64,000 nucleotides of DNA from Deltaproteobacteria bacterium UBA4427 (lineage in GTDB: Bacteria > Myxococcota_A > UBA9160 > UBA4427): positions 6,492 through 70,491 of the forward strand of contig DGPZ01000092.1 in the NCBI GenBank assembly GCA_002390675.1, read 5' to 3'. Shown piece by piece: positions 54,646 to 63,102 of the stretch. Numbering within the stretch: the stretch's first letter is position 1; each line of letters starts with the position of its first letter. The translations under genes and the position numbers were made by a program. The notes under the pieces were generated by a model. That model searched no databases and was not told the origin of the DNA. It saw only the letters and a list, made by a program, of their open reading frames with translations.

Positions 54646-54801
54646 GATACTGCTCCAAGTAGACGTGGGACTTACGTTCGTTGTACTCGCGCGGAATGCG
54701 AGAGGAGAGCCGTGACGGTAGTGAGTGGCCTAGGAACTTCAGTAGGTAGCAAGGAGGGTAAGGAAAGGCGCTTCAGGTTTGGCTTGCGCGCCGCGGGTGA
54801 C

Positions 54802-56136
54802 CTATCGGGTGCCTGGATCGAATGCTCCGAGGCCCAGGTTCTCGCGAAGCGTCTCAGCTTCGTACTCGTCCCTAAACAGGCCGCGCTCCACAAGAATCGG
54901 CACGACTTCATTAATGAACTCTGTCATGCCGGTCGGCAATACGGGGCAGTCAAGCATGAAACCGTCAGCAGCCCCCTCTTCGATCCACGATTGCATGTTA
55001 TCCGCGATTTCGGTCGCTGTCCCGATGAAGGGATGTCGGGGGGTGGTCGTGCCTAGCGCGACTTCTCGCAGAGTGAGGCCGGCTTTATTGGCGTATTTTT
55101 TGATGCCGTCGGTCGTGCTCTGCCACCCGCCGCGCCCTCGGTCGCCGAGGTCTGGGAAAGGCGCGTCGAGGTCGTAGCTAGACCAATCAATGTCATCGAA
55201 GAAGCGCCCAAGATAGGCGAGGGCGACATCGATGTTGACGAGGTCGCCTATCGCGCGGAATTTCTCTTCGGCTTCATGGTGAGTCCGTCCTACGACCGGG
55301 CCGATTCCTTGCAGGATGAGAATGTCGCTCTGCCTGCGGCCGCTCTTGATGGCACGCTCATGCAAGTTTGTGCGGAATCGCTTTGCGCTTCCGATCTCAG
55401 GCTGAACGGCAAAGATGGCATCCGCGCGGCTTGCTGCGAAATCACGTCCCGCCTCGGATGCGCCCGCTTGAAAGAGCACGGGTTGACCTTGGCGAGAGTG
55501 GATTAGGTTGAGCGGTCCGGCGACTGAAAAAAATTCGCCCTCGTGATTGAGCGCGTGCAGTTTGTTCGGGTCGATGAATTGCCCGCGTTCTTTGTCACGA
55601 AGAAATGCGTCGTTTTCCCATGAACTCCAAAGGCCTTCGGTCACATCGACGAACTCATTTGCCATGCGGTACCGCACATCGTGGTTGGGGTGATCTGGTT
55701 CGATGCCTGCTTTGCCGTAGTTGGCAGCCGTTCCGGCGAGCGGCGACGTTACGATATTCCAACCCGCACGACCCTGGGAGAGTAGGTCGATCGTGCCGAA
55801 CTGACGGGCGACGGTGAAGGGCTCGGAGTAGGTCGTGGAAAGCGTTGCGACGAGTCCTATGTGAGTTGTTGCGGGGGCAAGCGCGGCGAGCAGAGTGAGC
55901 GGTTCGAAGCGTGTCAGGAAATTAGGGTGGGACTTTTCGGAGATGTAGAGGCCATCGCCGAAGAAGACGAAGTCGAGCTTCGCGGCTTCGGCCTGGCGCG
56001 TCATCTCAAGATAGTGGCCGAGGTTGACTGCACCATCGGGGACGGACTCTGGATGGCGCCAAGAACCCATATTGCTGCCCGTGCCGGACAGAAAGGTCCC
56101 GATTCTCATTTTCTTGCTGGCAGTCGATTGCATCAT
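54802..56136 (-). CDS. FMN-dependent monooxygenase, NtaA/SnaA/DszA family
   Basis: 444-residue bacterial-luciferase-like (LLM) flavin monooxygenase. Family marks: LEMTRQAEAAKLDFVFFGDG, QFGTIDLLSQGRAGWNIVTS, NYG..., QPVLFQAGASEAGRDFAA. Group members oxidise nitrilotriacetate, dibenzothiophene sulfone and pristinamycin, using FMNH2 from a separate reductase, which is not encoded here. Two ATGs in tandem (56136, 56133). It lies 156 nt from the start of the Rieske gene on the same strand. Confidence 0.9.
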   Translation of the reverse strand: MMQSTASKKMRIGTFLSGTGSNMGSWRHPESVPDGAVNLGHYLEMTRQAEAAKLDFVFFGDGLYISEKSHPNFLTRFEPLTLLAALAPATTHIGLVATLSTTYSEPFTVARQFGTIDLLSQGRAGWNIVTSPLAGTAANYGKAGIEPDHPNHDVRYRMANEFVDVTEGLWSSWENDAFLRDKERGQFIDPNKLHALNHEGEFFSVAGPLNLIHSRQGQPVLFQAGASEAGRDFAASRADAIFAVQPEIGSAKRFRTNLHERAIKSGRRQSDILILQGIGPVVGRTHHEAEEKFRAIGDLVNIDVALAYLGRFFDDIDWSSYDLDAPFPDLGDRGRGGWQSTTDGIKKYANKAGLTLREVALGTTTPRHPFIGTATEIADNMQSWIEEGAADGFMLDCPVLPTGMTEFINEVVPILVERGLFRDEYEAETLRENLGLGAFDPGTR

Positions 56137-56192
56137 TGGGAAGTTCTTTCACATCCGAAGCGGAGCGCCGAGGGCCGGTCTCCTTCTTCTAC

Positions 56193-56490
56193 TCAGACGC
56201 TAATAAGGGGTAAGACTTCTCGAGAAAGGATCTGGCCACTGATGACTTCACCCTCGTGCCGCTCGTAGTTTTCGAGGTTATCGACAGCTCGCGGAAGCGC
56301 GTCGAGCATGGGGAGTTCCTGGAGATGCTTGAAGCGCAAGAGCTCATAGAATATCGCCCAGGCGAGGGCCTTTTGGAACGCGACGCCCATGAAAACCCAC
56401 TCAAGCGGTGAGCCGAATTCGCTCAGTAAAATTCGCGGAGAGAATTGCGTCGTTGTCGTAGGGCGGGTGGTCAGTATTCGCTGTCGTCAT
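56193..56490 (-). pseudogene. Small uncharacterised gene interrupted by an apparent frameshift
   Basis: From ATG 56490 a frame reads MTTANTDHPPYDNDAILS and stops early at about codon 30. The +1 frame carries a convincing continuation, LLSEFGSPLEWVFMGVAFQ, then a helical stretch with FYELLRFKHLQELPMLDALP, ending at 56193. Dropping one base in the repetitive GACAACGACG region joins them into about 98 residues. Either a recent frameshift, a sequencing error, or a separate 65-residue gene starting at ATG 56390 or so. I do not recognise the family. It precedes the LLM gene by 56 nt. Confidence 0.5.
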
Positions 56491-56504
56491 ATGATTACAT
56501 GAGT

Positions 56505-56525
56505 AGAACTCAGAACTCAGAACTC
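56505..56525. repeat. Three tandem copies of AGAACTC
   Basis: Exact 7-bp unit AGAACTC repeated three times in the 51-nt spacer between the divergent frameshifted gene (56490) and the SDR (56542), ending 16 nt before the SDR ATG. Could be a slippage repeat or direct-repeat binding site. Confidence 0.75.
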
Positions 56526-56541
56526 GTAAGCGGAGGCAATC

Positions 56542-57339
56542 ATGTCTGAAGAATTCTTGAACAGATATGGGCCGTGGGCCCTTGTGACTGGCGCAGCGGA
56601 GGGACTCGGAGCCGAGTTCGCCTCGCAGATCGCGGCAAAGGGTCTCGGCATTCTATTGGTTGACGTTCAGCTGGATAAGGCGACGAAACATGCAGCCGAT
56701 CTGGCCCAGCGCTTTGGGGTCGAGACGCGGGCCATCGAATGCGATCTGTCGAAGAGCGATTTCCTCGATGGTCTACTCGGAGAGACCGATCCCTTTGAGA
56801 TCGGTCTTCTGATCTGCTCCGCTGGGATCGGTACGACGGGCCCTTTTGTCGATACGCCGATCGACGCCATGAAGCGCGCGGTTCAGGTGAATGCAGTGGC
56901 GACGCTCGAGTTGTGTTATGCGCTAGCTCCGCCCATGGTCGAAAGGGGGAAGGGCGGGATTATGCTTCTCGCCTCGAACTCTGCTTACGCCGGGACTCCC
57001 TACGTCGCCGCATATGCAGCGACGAAAGCATTCGACCTGTCGTTAGGCGAAGCGCTTTGGTACGAATTGGCACCGCACGGCGTCGATGCAATGGCGTTTT
57101 CACCAATGGGTACCAATACGCCCGGCCTACGGCGCGGAATGCCGGCGATTAAGGAAGGTGATGTTATTGAGGGCATCATGACCCCCGAAGATGCTGTGGC
57201 TATGGCGCTTGGGGCCCTGGGGAAGACTTCTAGCCTTCGCGCAGACTTTCCGGATGCCGGAAATGCAACCCGGGAGGCGGCGATTAACAGGGCCGGGGAT
57301 GCATTGAAATTACAGGCGCGGTACACCGGCACTTCATGA
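56542..57339 (+). CDS. SDR-family oxidoreductase
   Basis: 265-residue classical SDR: nucleotide loop TGAAEGLGAEFA, ICSAGIG (NNAG equivalent), catalytic Ser in LASNSAYAG and YAATKAF (Tyr, Lys). C-terminal region with AFSPMGTNTPGLRRGMP is longer than FabG types and fits the DltE-like/YqjQ-like group. ATG 56542 has GGAGG 7 nt upstream. Divergent from the LLM cluster. Substrate unknown. Confidence 0.9.
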   Translation: MSEEFLNRYGPWALVTGAAEGLGAEFASQIAAKGLGILLVDVQLDKATKHAADLAQRFGVETRAIECDLSKSDFLDGLLGETDPFEIGLLICSAGIGTTGPFVDTPIDAMKRAVQVNAVATLELCYALAPPMVERGKGGIMLLASNSAYAGTPYVAAYAATKAFDLSLGEALWYELAPHGVDAMAFSPMGTNTPGLRRGMPAIKEGDVIEGIMTPEDAVAMALGALGKTSSLRADFPDAGNATREAAINRAGDALKLQARYTGTS

Positions 57340-57714
57340 GTCCAAGGAGCCAAATCGACGGAGCTACCTGACGACCTGCCTACACTTTGAGGCGGACCAG
57401 TGGTAGCTCGAATAAGCCCGTCGTGCTCAGCAGCATGAAGCTGAGAAGCACTCTCGGGTCAGCTAGATTGATTGCGGCTTCGACCCGGTAGGCCGCGCTC
57501 TTTGGGAAGATCTGAGAGCTGTCGGATGAAATTGTGCCGGCGCCCGCTTTAGTTGCGATCAGTAGGCAGGGTGCAGCAAATAACGCTTCGGGCCGAACTT
57601 AACTTCAGATGTTCGGCTTGGTGCATCCCTAGCAGGAACATCCAGCCTAGTCGCGACGGCCTCCGGTTAAACGAAGCCGCCGCGACGAATGATCTCGGCT
57701 TGGATCGACTGCGG
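57340..57714. other. 375-nt gap with one strong hairpin
   Basis: No credible coding region on either strand. The only clear structure is a stem-loop at 57650-57686 (GTCGCG paired ends, 14-bp stem with two G-T pairs, loop near GGTTAAAC), 29 nt after the glutathione peroxidase stop. It probably ends that transcript, although it lacks a U-run. Confidence 0.5.
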
Positions 57715-58191
57715 CTAGCTAAAGTCTTTCTTGATCGCTTCGGCGATATCTTCGGGCGAAACTTGCGGCGCGAAGCGTCGAAGAACTTGTCCATCTCGAC
57801 CCACTAGGAACTTGGTGAAGTTCCAGGCTATGTCTTCGTTTCCGTCTTCATCCGCGTGGCCTGATTTCAGGAACTCGTAGACGGGACTCACTCCGTCCCC
57901 GTTGACGTCGATTTTTGAGAACATCGGGAAAGATGCCTCGTATTTAGAGGTCGCGAATTCAAGGATCTCCGCGTCGGTTCCGGGCTCCTGCGCACCAAAT
58001 TGGTTGCAGGGAAAAGCAAGTACTGTGAGTTGATCAGATTCTTCGTGAAGGGTACGCAGACCTGCGTACTGACCGGTGAGTCCTCAATTACTTGCGACGT
58101 TCACGACTAGGCAGAGCTGCCCTTCGAACTGGGAAAAGCGAGTGAGTTCACCCGTGATCGACTGGGCTTCGAGATTATGAAAGTTAGGCAT
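57715..58191 (-). CDS. Selenocysteine-containing glutathione peroxidase (TGA read as Sec)
   Basis: 158-residue thiol-dependent peroxidase read through an in-frame TGA at 58084-58086 (codon 36). The frame is intact on both sides: VVNVASN-U-GLTGQYAGL matches the active-site loop of GPx enzymes exactly at Sec/Cys, and LAFPCNQFGAQEPG, FSKIDVNGDG and IAWNFTKFLV follow. The tetrad would be Sec36, Gln68, Trp123, Asn124. ATG 58191 has AAGGAGA 5 nt upstream. A hairpin with GCAGGTCTGC at its tip starts 15 nt after the TGA. A conventional annotation would split this into two short ORFs. Peroxide detoxification is the expected role. Confidence 0.88.
58052..58069 (-). promoter_or_regulatory. Candidate bacterial SECIS element
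   Basis: On the minus strand GTACGC-AGGTCT-GCGTAC forms a perfect stem with the loop AGGTCT, 21 nt between TGA and GGTC. From memory, the E. coli fdhF SECIS has the same GCAGGTCTGC core with 18 nt between. It lies within the coding region, as bacterial SECIS elements must. Confidence 0.78.
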
Positions 58192-58393
58192 GGATTCTCC
58201 TTTTGGCTGATCCAGCAGAAATCCTAGCTCGTTCTGCGGGCATACCGCGAGGGCCAAGCGCGTAGGGGGTGGAGGCTTATCTGTGGCCTTTACACTGGTG
58301 CTCGAAGAGCGCGAACTCGAGTCGCCCGTCAGAAGATGAGCCATGTCGAACCCCGAAGGCTAGGGCCGCGCCTCAGCCCTTGACCTCCGCGGG

Positions 58394-58546
58394 GTGTTTG
58401 GACTGATCTTTCTGATTCCCGTCACGGTCATGACCCGCGTTGGGGATCCTACGCATATCGGTCCTCTCTTTAAGAACGTCGCTCTATTGAGCGGTCTGAT
58501 TCATTTCGGGATTCGGGGAGGGGGCGCATTCAGTATCGATCGTTAA
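58394..58546 (+). pseudogene. C-terminal remnant of a DoxX-like membrane protein
   Basis: The frame FGLIFLIPVTVMTRVGDP, then FKNVALLSGLIHFGIRGGG and a final FSIDR, looks like the last third of a DoxX-family membrane protein (its FLKNLALxGGLLLL ... SLDR end). In the same frame, upstream sequence is only 14 codons to a TAG, so the N-terminal three-quarters are gone. Only GTG 58394 could start it. I read this as a decayed gene; a short real peptide is possible but unlikely. Confidence 0.5.
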
Positions 58547-58945
58547 GCGAAGTGGGCTTTGGCATGCCCCATCGGGGAGGCCGAACGCTGCTCTCATTTC
58601 AGAGAGCGTTACCGCCGCTCGCATTTTCGCTTTGGGGGTGACGTCGACCGAGTGGCTGAGCCGCGGGCGGACCTACGACGAGCATTGCTTCAGCCGTCTC
58701 ACGCAGGTCTTTTCATAGGATGTCTCGAGCTGTGGCCTCGCCTGGATTGCGGATTTCCCGACTAAGCGCGGGATCGAAAAGAGGGCGCTGATGTCTGACG
58801 GCAAGCTCTATGTGACGTTTTCTTCGATGTGGTCGAGAGGCTGAGCATCCGGCTTGTTCATCTGCGTGATGAGAGCCTGCATACTTGTGGACCGAGAGAG
58901 CTGTGCCGATAGAATAAGGTTTCAACCGGGGCGGGTCTGACAATT
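58547..58945. other. 399-nt stretch of degraded-looking sequence
   Basis: No intact gene. The plus strand holds a 45-codon open stretch without a start (around 58590-58720, containing TEWLSRGRTYDEHCF then a stop) and other short frames broken by stops. It looks like decayed coding DNA continuing from the DoxX remnant. It also carries the promoter of the SDR at 58946. Confidence 0.4.
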
Positions 58946-59767
58946 ATGGCTACATCGATACTTGAGGCATTTAGGCTCGACGGCAAGGTGGCGATCGTGA
59001 CCGGTTCCGGCCGCGGGATCGGCGAGGAGACCGCTCGGGCATTCGCCGAGGTGGGCGCGCGCGTTGTTTGCGTTGCACGAAGCGCTGCCCAAATTAAAGA
59101 TACGGTTTCAGCGATTGAAGACCAGGGTGGTGAAGGATTGGCTGTCGCGTGCGATCTGACCGAAGCCGGATCCGCGGATGAAGTTGTTGGCCGTGCCGTT
59201 GAACGATTTGGGGCGGTCGATATTCTTGTCAATAACGCCGGGGGCGGAGGGCATGTCCCGACGAAGTACGCCACAGATGAGCATTTTGAGGCCGGGCTCT
59301 CTCTGAATTTCCGTGCTCCCTTCTACCTAACGCGGTCAGCCCGGCCCCACCTTCGTAAAGGGAGAGGAGTGGTTCTGAATATCTCCTCGGGCTATTCGCG
59401 CGCGGCGAATATTGGCTCGATACCCTACGGAGGAGCGAAGGCGGCGCTCGAGCAAATGACGCGAATGATGGCCATGGAGTACGCACCGGAGATCCGCGTG
59501 AATGCGATCCGAGTTGGCGCCGTGACAACTGAGAACATGAAGCAAAACCTGCTCGCGGCTATGCCCGGCATCGGCGAGAAGCTCTCGAATTGGACGCCGC
59601 TTGGGCGACTCGGGGAACCACGAGATATCGCGCTAGCCGCGCTCTACCTCTGTTCGCCGGCGAGTGATTATGTCACGGCGCGTATCCTGCCAGTGGATGG
59701 CGGCGTCGTTCTGGAGCGGTCAGCTATGGAGCTGATCGAGCGGGCGGAGCGGTTAGACAAGGGTTGA
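58946..59767 (+). CDS. SDR-family oxidoreductase, FabG/hydroxysteroid dehydrogenase-like
   Basis: 273-residue classical SDR: VTGSGRGIGEETA nucleotide loop, VNNAGGGG, catalytic Ser in NISSGYSRA, and YGGAKAA (Tyr, Lys), ending with ILPVDGGVVLE. Resembles 7-alpha-hydroxysteroid dehydrogenase and FabG-type proteins. ATG 58946 has no strong Shine-Dalgarno. A C-terminal helix (AMELIERAERL) extends the usual length. Isolated gene; substrate unknown. Confidence 0.92.
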   Translation: MATSILEAFRLDGKVAIVTGSGRGIGEETARAFAEVGARVVCVARSAAQIKDTVSAIEDQGGEGLAVACDLTEAGSADEVVGRAVERFGAVDILVNNAGGGGHVPTKYATDEHFEAGLSLNFRAPFYLTRSARPHLRKGRGVVLNISSGYSRAANIGSIPYGGAKAALEQMTRMMAMEYAPEIRVNAIRVGAVTTENMKQNLLAAMPGIGEKLSNWTPLGRLGEPRDIALAALYLCSPASDYVTARILPVDGGVVLERSAMELIERAERLDKG

Positions 59768-60172
59768 TCAAGAGTAGAAGCTGTCCGTGGAAGAAATTTC
59801 GCTCTTTCACGAAGGCCTCGAGTTCTCGAAAAGTTCTAGGAGAGGGTCTGTTGCTGGTCTGCCTCTACGGGTTTCCATACAACGCCTGCTCGTATCGATT
59901 TTAGATGGAAGCTCTTCGACCTACGTAATCCAAATCTCTAATTCGCAACGCTGGTGCAGGGAATGGTTGTGCCATCGGCTCGCGTCGAGTGAAGCGTGTG
60001 AGCTTGAGCGGAGAAGCTGACGTGGTGGTTGCAGGGTTTGGTTTTTGTGACTTACCGATTAGTTCTTTATTAGTTGGCGGTATTTTTGAGCTAGCCGAGA
60101 AGATTCGTCCCTGAAGAGAGTCTGGTCACTGCAGCGGGTCCAACTGCGATTATCAGCCGACCCGCTCAAATG
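59768..60172. other. 405-nt gap; one hairpin near its right end
   Basis: No gene that I can support on either strand. AGCGGGTC (60133-60140) pairs with GACCCGCT (60159-60166) across an 18-nt loop, seven nucleotides past the stop of the flavoprotein gene at 60173, a possible terminator without a U-run. Confidence 0.4.
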
Positions 60173-61327
60173 TTAGTCGGCGAGTTCCATGAGAGCCTGA
60201 CCCCATTTGTCTAGGGTCTCGTTCGTGGCCACGATGTGTTGCCCCGATCCGATTAAGTCGCGGAAGGCACGTTGGACTGGGCTGTCGAGATGGAGGGCAC
60301 CTGCGCCTGCATAGGGAAAGAGCTGGGTGCAGGCCTTGACGACTGTCTCCGTAGCCCAGCCCAGCGCCGCTTCGACTCGTGCCACGTCAGGACCGGCGAG
60401 TGGAGCATCGGTTTCGATTGCGATTGCCTCGGCTAGATCGAGCTCGTCGATCAGATAGGCACGGGCTGCGCGAAGCGTCGCGTCGGTTCGTCCGAGTTCC
60501 TGTTGGAATGCGCCGCGCTCACCCACGGTCTCCGGATCAAGGACTCGTTTTTTATTCTTGGCGAGCTTCGCGATCTCGTCGACCAGACGCTGTGCGACGC
60601 CTAGCGTGAAACCAAAGTTTTCACCGCCAACGTAGGCGCGGTAACCTATTTTCCCGTACATGACACCGCCGCGCTGTTGAACGAAGGGGTTGAATGTCAT
60701 CTCTTCTGGGACGAAGACATTCTCCACCGTGACGTCAACACTGCCGGTTCCCTGGAGCGCGGCGACATGCCAATTGTCGTGGAGCGTGACTTCGCTCGTG
60801 GGGATGATCACGCCGAGAGGACCCGGTGGGTCTGGGCAAATCGATGCGAGGAATATGTAGTCTGCGCAGGTAACCCCGCTCGCGTAGGACCAGCGGCCGG
60901 TTAGGCGGTATCCACCTTCTACGGGCTCACTGCGGCCTGTTGGCGAGGAAACCGCGGCCATGAGCGGTACGGGATGTTCCGTGAAGATCTTCTCGAGGGC
61001 CTCTTCGCTTGCATTGGACCCAATGATACCAAGAGATCCATTTTGATTGAAGGCAAGCCAGGCGGCTGTCGGATTCACGTATGCGAGGCGCGCAAAGAAA
61101 TCGATCTGATCGGAGGGGCATAGCTCGCAGCCGCCCACGTCATGCGGGAGTTTTGCAAGCGGAATCTTTGACTGGCGCATGAGGTCGGCGAGCGCCGCAG
61201 TCGGCCGCCGTTCGATTTCACACTTCCGAGCCTCTGCTTCGAATTCGGGAGCAAGCGCATCGAATGCCTCGGTAATTTCTTGGACAGATATTTGGGGGCG
61301 GGAAGCGAGGAATTCTGATCCGGACAT
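60173..61327 (-). CDS. Acyl-CoA dehydrogenase-like flavin monooxygenase (HsaA-type)
   Basis: 384-residue acyl-CoA-dehydrogenase fold. Sequence features such as LAKLPHDVGGCELCPSDQIDFFARLA, LTGRWSYASGVTCADYIF, and AYVGGENFGFTLGVAQRLVDEIAKLA are of the FMNH2/FADH2-dependent hydroxylase branch (HsaA, HpaB-C2, DszC-like) rather than true dehydrogenases. Probably hydroxylates a phenol using flavin from a separate reductase. ATG 61327 has AAGGAG 7 nt upstream. It follows the TetR gene by 57 nt, and the extradiol dioxygenase lies divergently, as expected for hydroxylation then ring cleavage. Confidence 0.83.
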   Translation of the reverse strand: MSGSEFLASRPQISVQEITEAFDALAPEFEAEARKCEIERRPTAALADLMRQSKIPLAKLPHDVGGCELCPSDQIDFFARLAYVNPTAAWLAFNQNGSLGIIGSNASEEALEKIFTEHPVPLMAAVSSPTGRSEPVEGGYRLTGRWSYASGVTCADYIFLASICPDPPGPLGVIIPTSEVTLHDNWHVAALQGTGSVDVTVENVFVPEEMTFNPFVQQRGGVMYGKIGYRAYVGGENFGFTLGVAQRLVDEIAKLAKNKKRVLDPETVGERGAFQQELGRTDATLRAARAYLIDELDLAEAIAIETDAPLAGPDVARVEAALGWATETVVKACTQLFPYAGAGALHLDSPVQRAFRDLIGSGQHIVATNETLDKWGQALMELAD

Positions 61328-61384
61328 GTGAGTCTCCTTGGTACGGGAGTGGCTATCCTTCGCATCAATCTAGATGTGAAACTG

Positions 61385-61996
61385 TTAGTCGGTCGCGAGA
61401 TTGATGGTCCGCAACATGCTTTTCTTGACCCGCTCGCGAAAGGCGTCTTCGTCTCCTGGCTCGACTTCGGCAATCCTTAGCAAGTGGTCTTCAAAGGCAA
61501 ACCACCCGAGCTGCATAGCTGCTTGCGCGGCGAAACCTGCGCGCAGCTCGAGGTCATCCGCATCAGGATTTGCCTCACGGAGATGCCGTAGGACGCGTCG
61601 CGGGACTGAAATTTCGTCGTCGAGATCAACGGTCGCTACAAGATCTGCATCCCCGTCCATGACCGACTGACAGAGGGCTCGGAAGTAGGTGCGATTTTCC
61701 GTGAGCGAGAGCGGTGGCGGCAAAGCACCGCCTCCCGAGAGCTCAAGTGAGTGGTCAAAGTGTTGTCTTGCGAGGTGCCGCATGGCCGCCTCGAGTAGAC
61801 CACGCTTACCGCCAAAATAGTGATGGACCTGGCCATGGTTCACGCCGGCTCGTTCTGCCAAGTCGCGAACCGAGAGGCTTTTGGGGCCGACCTCCCCAAG
61901 CATCTCGGCGGCAGCCGCGATCAGGGCAGATTTGACGGCGTCGCTCCCTTTGGCTCGGGAGGGAGATGGGGTTCCGGGAGCTTCTACTGCGCTCAT
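61385..61996 (-). CDS. TetR-family transcriptional regulator
   Basis: About 203 residues. The helix-turn-helix is SVRDLAERAGVNHGQVHHYFGGKRGLLEAAM; the ligand domain is not assignable. ATG 61996 is used. A TTG reading to 62050 would run into the operator-like palindrome at 62044, so the ATG is favoured. It stands first in a leftward operon with the HsaA-like gene and is divergent from the extradiol dioxygenase, so it probably represses both. Confidence 0.88.
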   Translation of the reverse strand: MSAVEAPGTPSPSRAKGSDAVKSALIAAAAEMLGEVGPKSLSVRDLAERAGVNHGQVHHYFGGKRGLLEAAMRHLARQHFDHSLELSGGGALPPPLSLTENRTYFRALCQSVMDGDADLVATVDLDDEISVPRRVLRHLREANPDADDLELRAGFAAQAAMQLGWFAFEDHLLRIAEVEPGDEDAFRERVKKSMLRTINLATD

Positions 61997-62043
61997 GATT
62001 CGACTTGGCCTCAGTAATCTGTTCTGCGAGAGATCATCATGAC

Positions 62044-62057
62044 TAGACAAGTGTCTA
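62044..62057. promoter_or_regulatory. Candidate TetR operator TAGACA-N2-TGTCTA
   Basis: Perfect 6-bp inverted repeat in the spacer between divergent starts 61996 and 62142, next to an AT-rich region (62058-62075). A GACTAG half-site recurs at 62041 and 62076. Confidence 0.6.
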
Positions 62058-62141
62058 AAATTATTTTACACACATGACTAGATTGAGGCAAGGCAGGGCA
62101 TTTTGATCTGCCGGCCCTCAAAGATCCGGAGGATTCCACTC

Positions 62142-63068
62142 ATGGCTCTTCATCGCTTGCTCGGTATCGATCTCGGCGTGCCCGCCCCGCAGATTCTCGA
62201 CGACTTCTACCGGGACATCGGATTCGTCGGGGGCGATCACTGCTGGGGGCCAAAAGAAGCGCCCGACCAGATTCGCGTGCAGGAAGCCCCCTACCGCCAG
62301 CTGCTTGAGATGCGCCTTGCGTGTCACAGCGAACAGGACATGAATGAGATCGGCGGCCGACTGGATGGGATCGGGATCAAGCACTCTGTGCGTGACGGAA
62401 AGCTCATCGTTCCCGATCCGGTGAACAGGTTCACTGTAACGATTGAACCGAGGGAAGTTGAAGACGTTCCGGAACCCGAGCCACGCTTGGTCAACCGGCC
62501 TGGCAATCGACCGCGAAAGGGCGCCCGCCCCGGAATGATGACTGAGACGGTCCTGCGGCCACCGCGTAGGCTCGGTCATGTAGTGATTGGGACTAACGAT
62601 ATCGTCGCGACCCATGACCTCTACGTGAACGCGCTTGGCTTTCGGGTTTCAGACAAGATTGCCGGCGGCATGGCGTATTTCACGCGCTGTTCGCAGGATC
62701 ATCACAACCTTCTCTTCGCCCCGGGGCCTGTTCCTTATCTGAACCATTATGCGATTGAGCGGGATGATATTGACACGGTCATGGCTTCTGCGAGCTCCTA
62801 TCTCAAGGAGCATGAGGGGACCCATATTTCCGGCCCTGGCCGACATCCGATCGGCGGAAACGTGTTTTGGTACTTGCGTGATCCCGCTGGAAATTACTTC
62901 GAGCAATTCGCCGACATGGATTGCATCGAAGATGACGAGGCATGGGAGAGTATGGATTGGAATCCCCCGGGCTGGTCACTCTGGGGTGGTGAGGGTCAAC
63001 CCGAAGTCTTCTTCAAGCCGACCGACATGGCAGAAATCATAGAGGGCTACAATAAATACCACGGCTAG
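62142..63068 (+). CDS. Extradiol ring-cleavage dioxygenase (VOC family, BphC/HsaC-like)
   Basis: 308-residue two-module vicinal-oxygen-chelate protein. The N-terminal module is degenerate; the C-terminal module holds the Fe ligands in RRLGHVVIGTND (His), LNHYAIE (His) and GNYFEQFAD (Glu), the 2-His-1-carboxylate set of type I extradiol dioxygenases. ATG 62142 has GGAGG 9 nt upstream. It is divergent from the TetR/HsaA-like pair and is followed by a GST-like gene after 34 nt. Cleaves a catechol-type intermediate; ring-fused substrates are possible. Confidence 0.86.
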   Translation: MALHRLLGIDLGVPAPQILDDFYRDIGFVGGDHCWGPKEAPDQIRVQEAPYRQLLEMRLACHSEQDMNEIGGRLDGIGIKHSVRDGKLIVPDPVNRFTVTIEPREVEDVPEPEPRLVNRPGNRPRKGARPGMMTETVLRPPRRLGHVVIGTNDIVATHDLYVNALGFRVSDKIAGGMAYFTRCSQDHHNLLFAPGPVPYLNHYAIERDDIDTVMASASSYLKEHEGTHISGPGRHPIGGNVFWYLRDPAGNYFEQFADMDCIEDDEAWESMDWNPPGWSLWGGEGQPEVFFKPTDMAEIIEGYNKYHG

Positions 63069-63102
63069 GGCGCTTCATTTAGGGCCCTTGAGGGAGAATC
63101 GG

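Noticed and set aside
56189..56404. 71-codon minus-strand frame in another register over the small frameshifted gene
   Set aside because: Ser/Arg-rich shadow translation; the other register carries a helix-like protein sequence.
56505..56525. Start of a CRISPR-like array
   Set aside because: Units are 7 bp, contiguous, with no spacers and no cas genes.
57340..57714. Possible small RNA or tRNA gene in the gap after the GPx gene
   Set aside because: No tRNA cloverleaf elements (no GTTCRA loop with matching stems) could be found; only one hairpin, better explained as a terminator.
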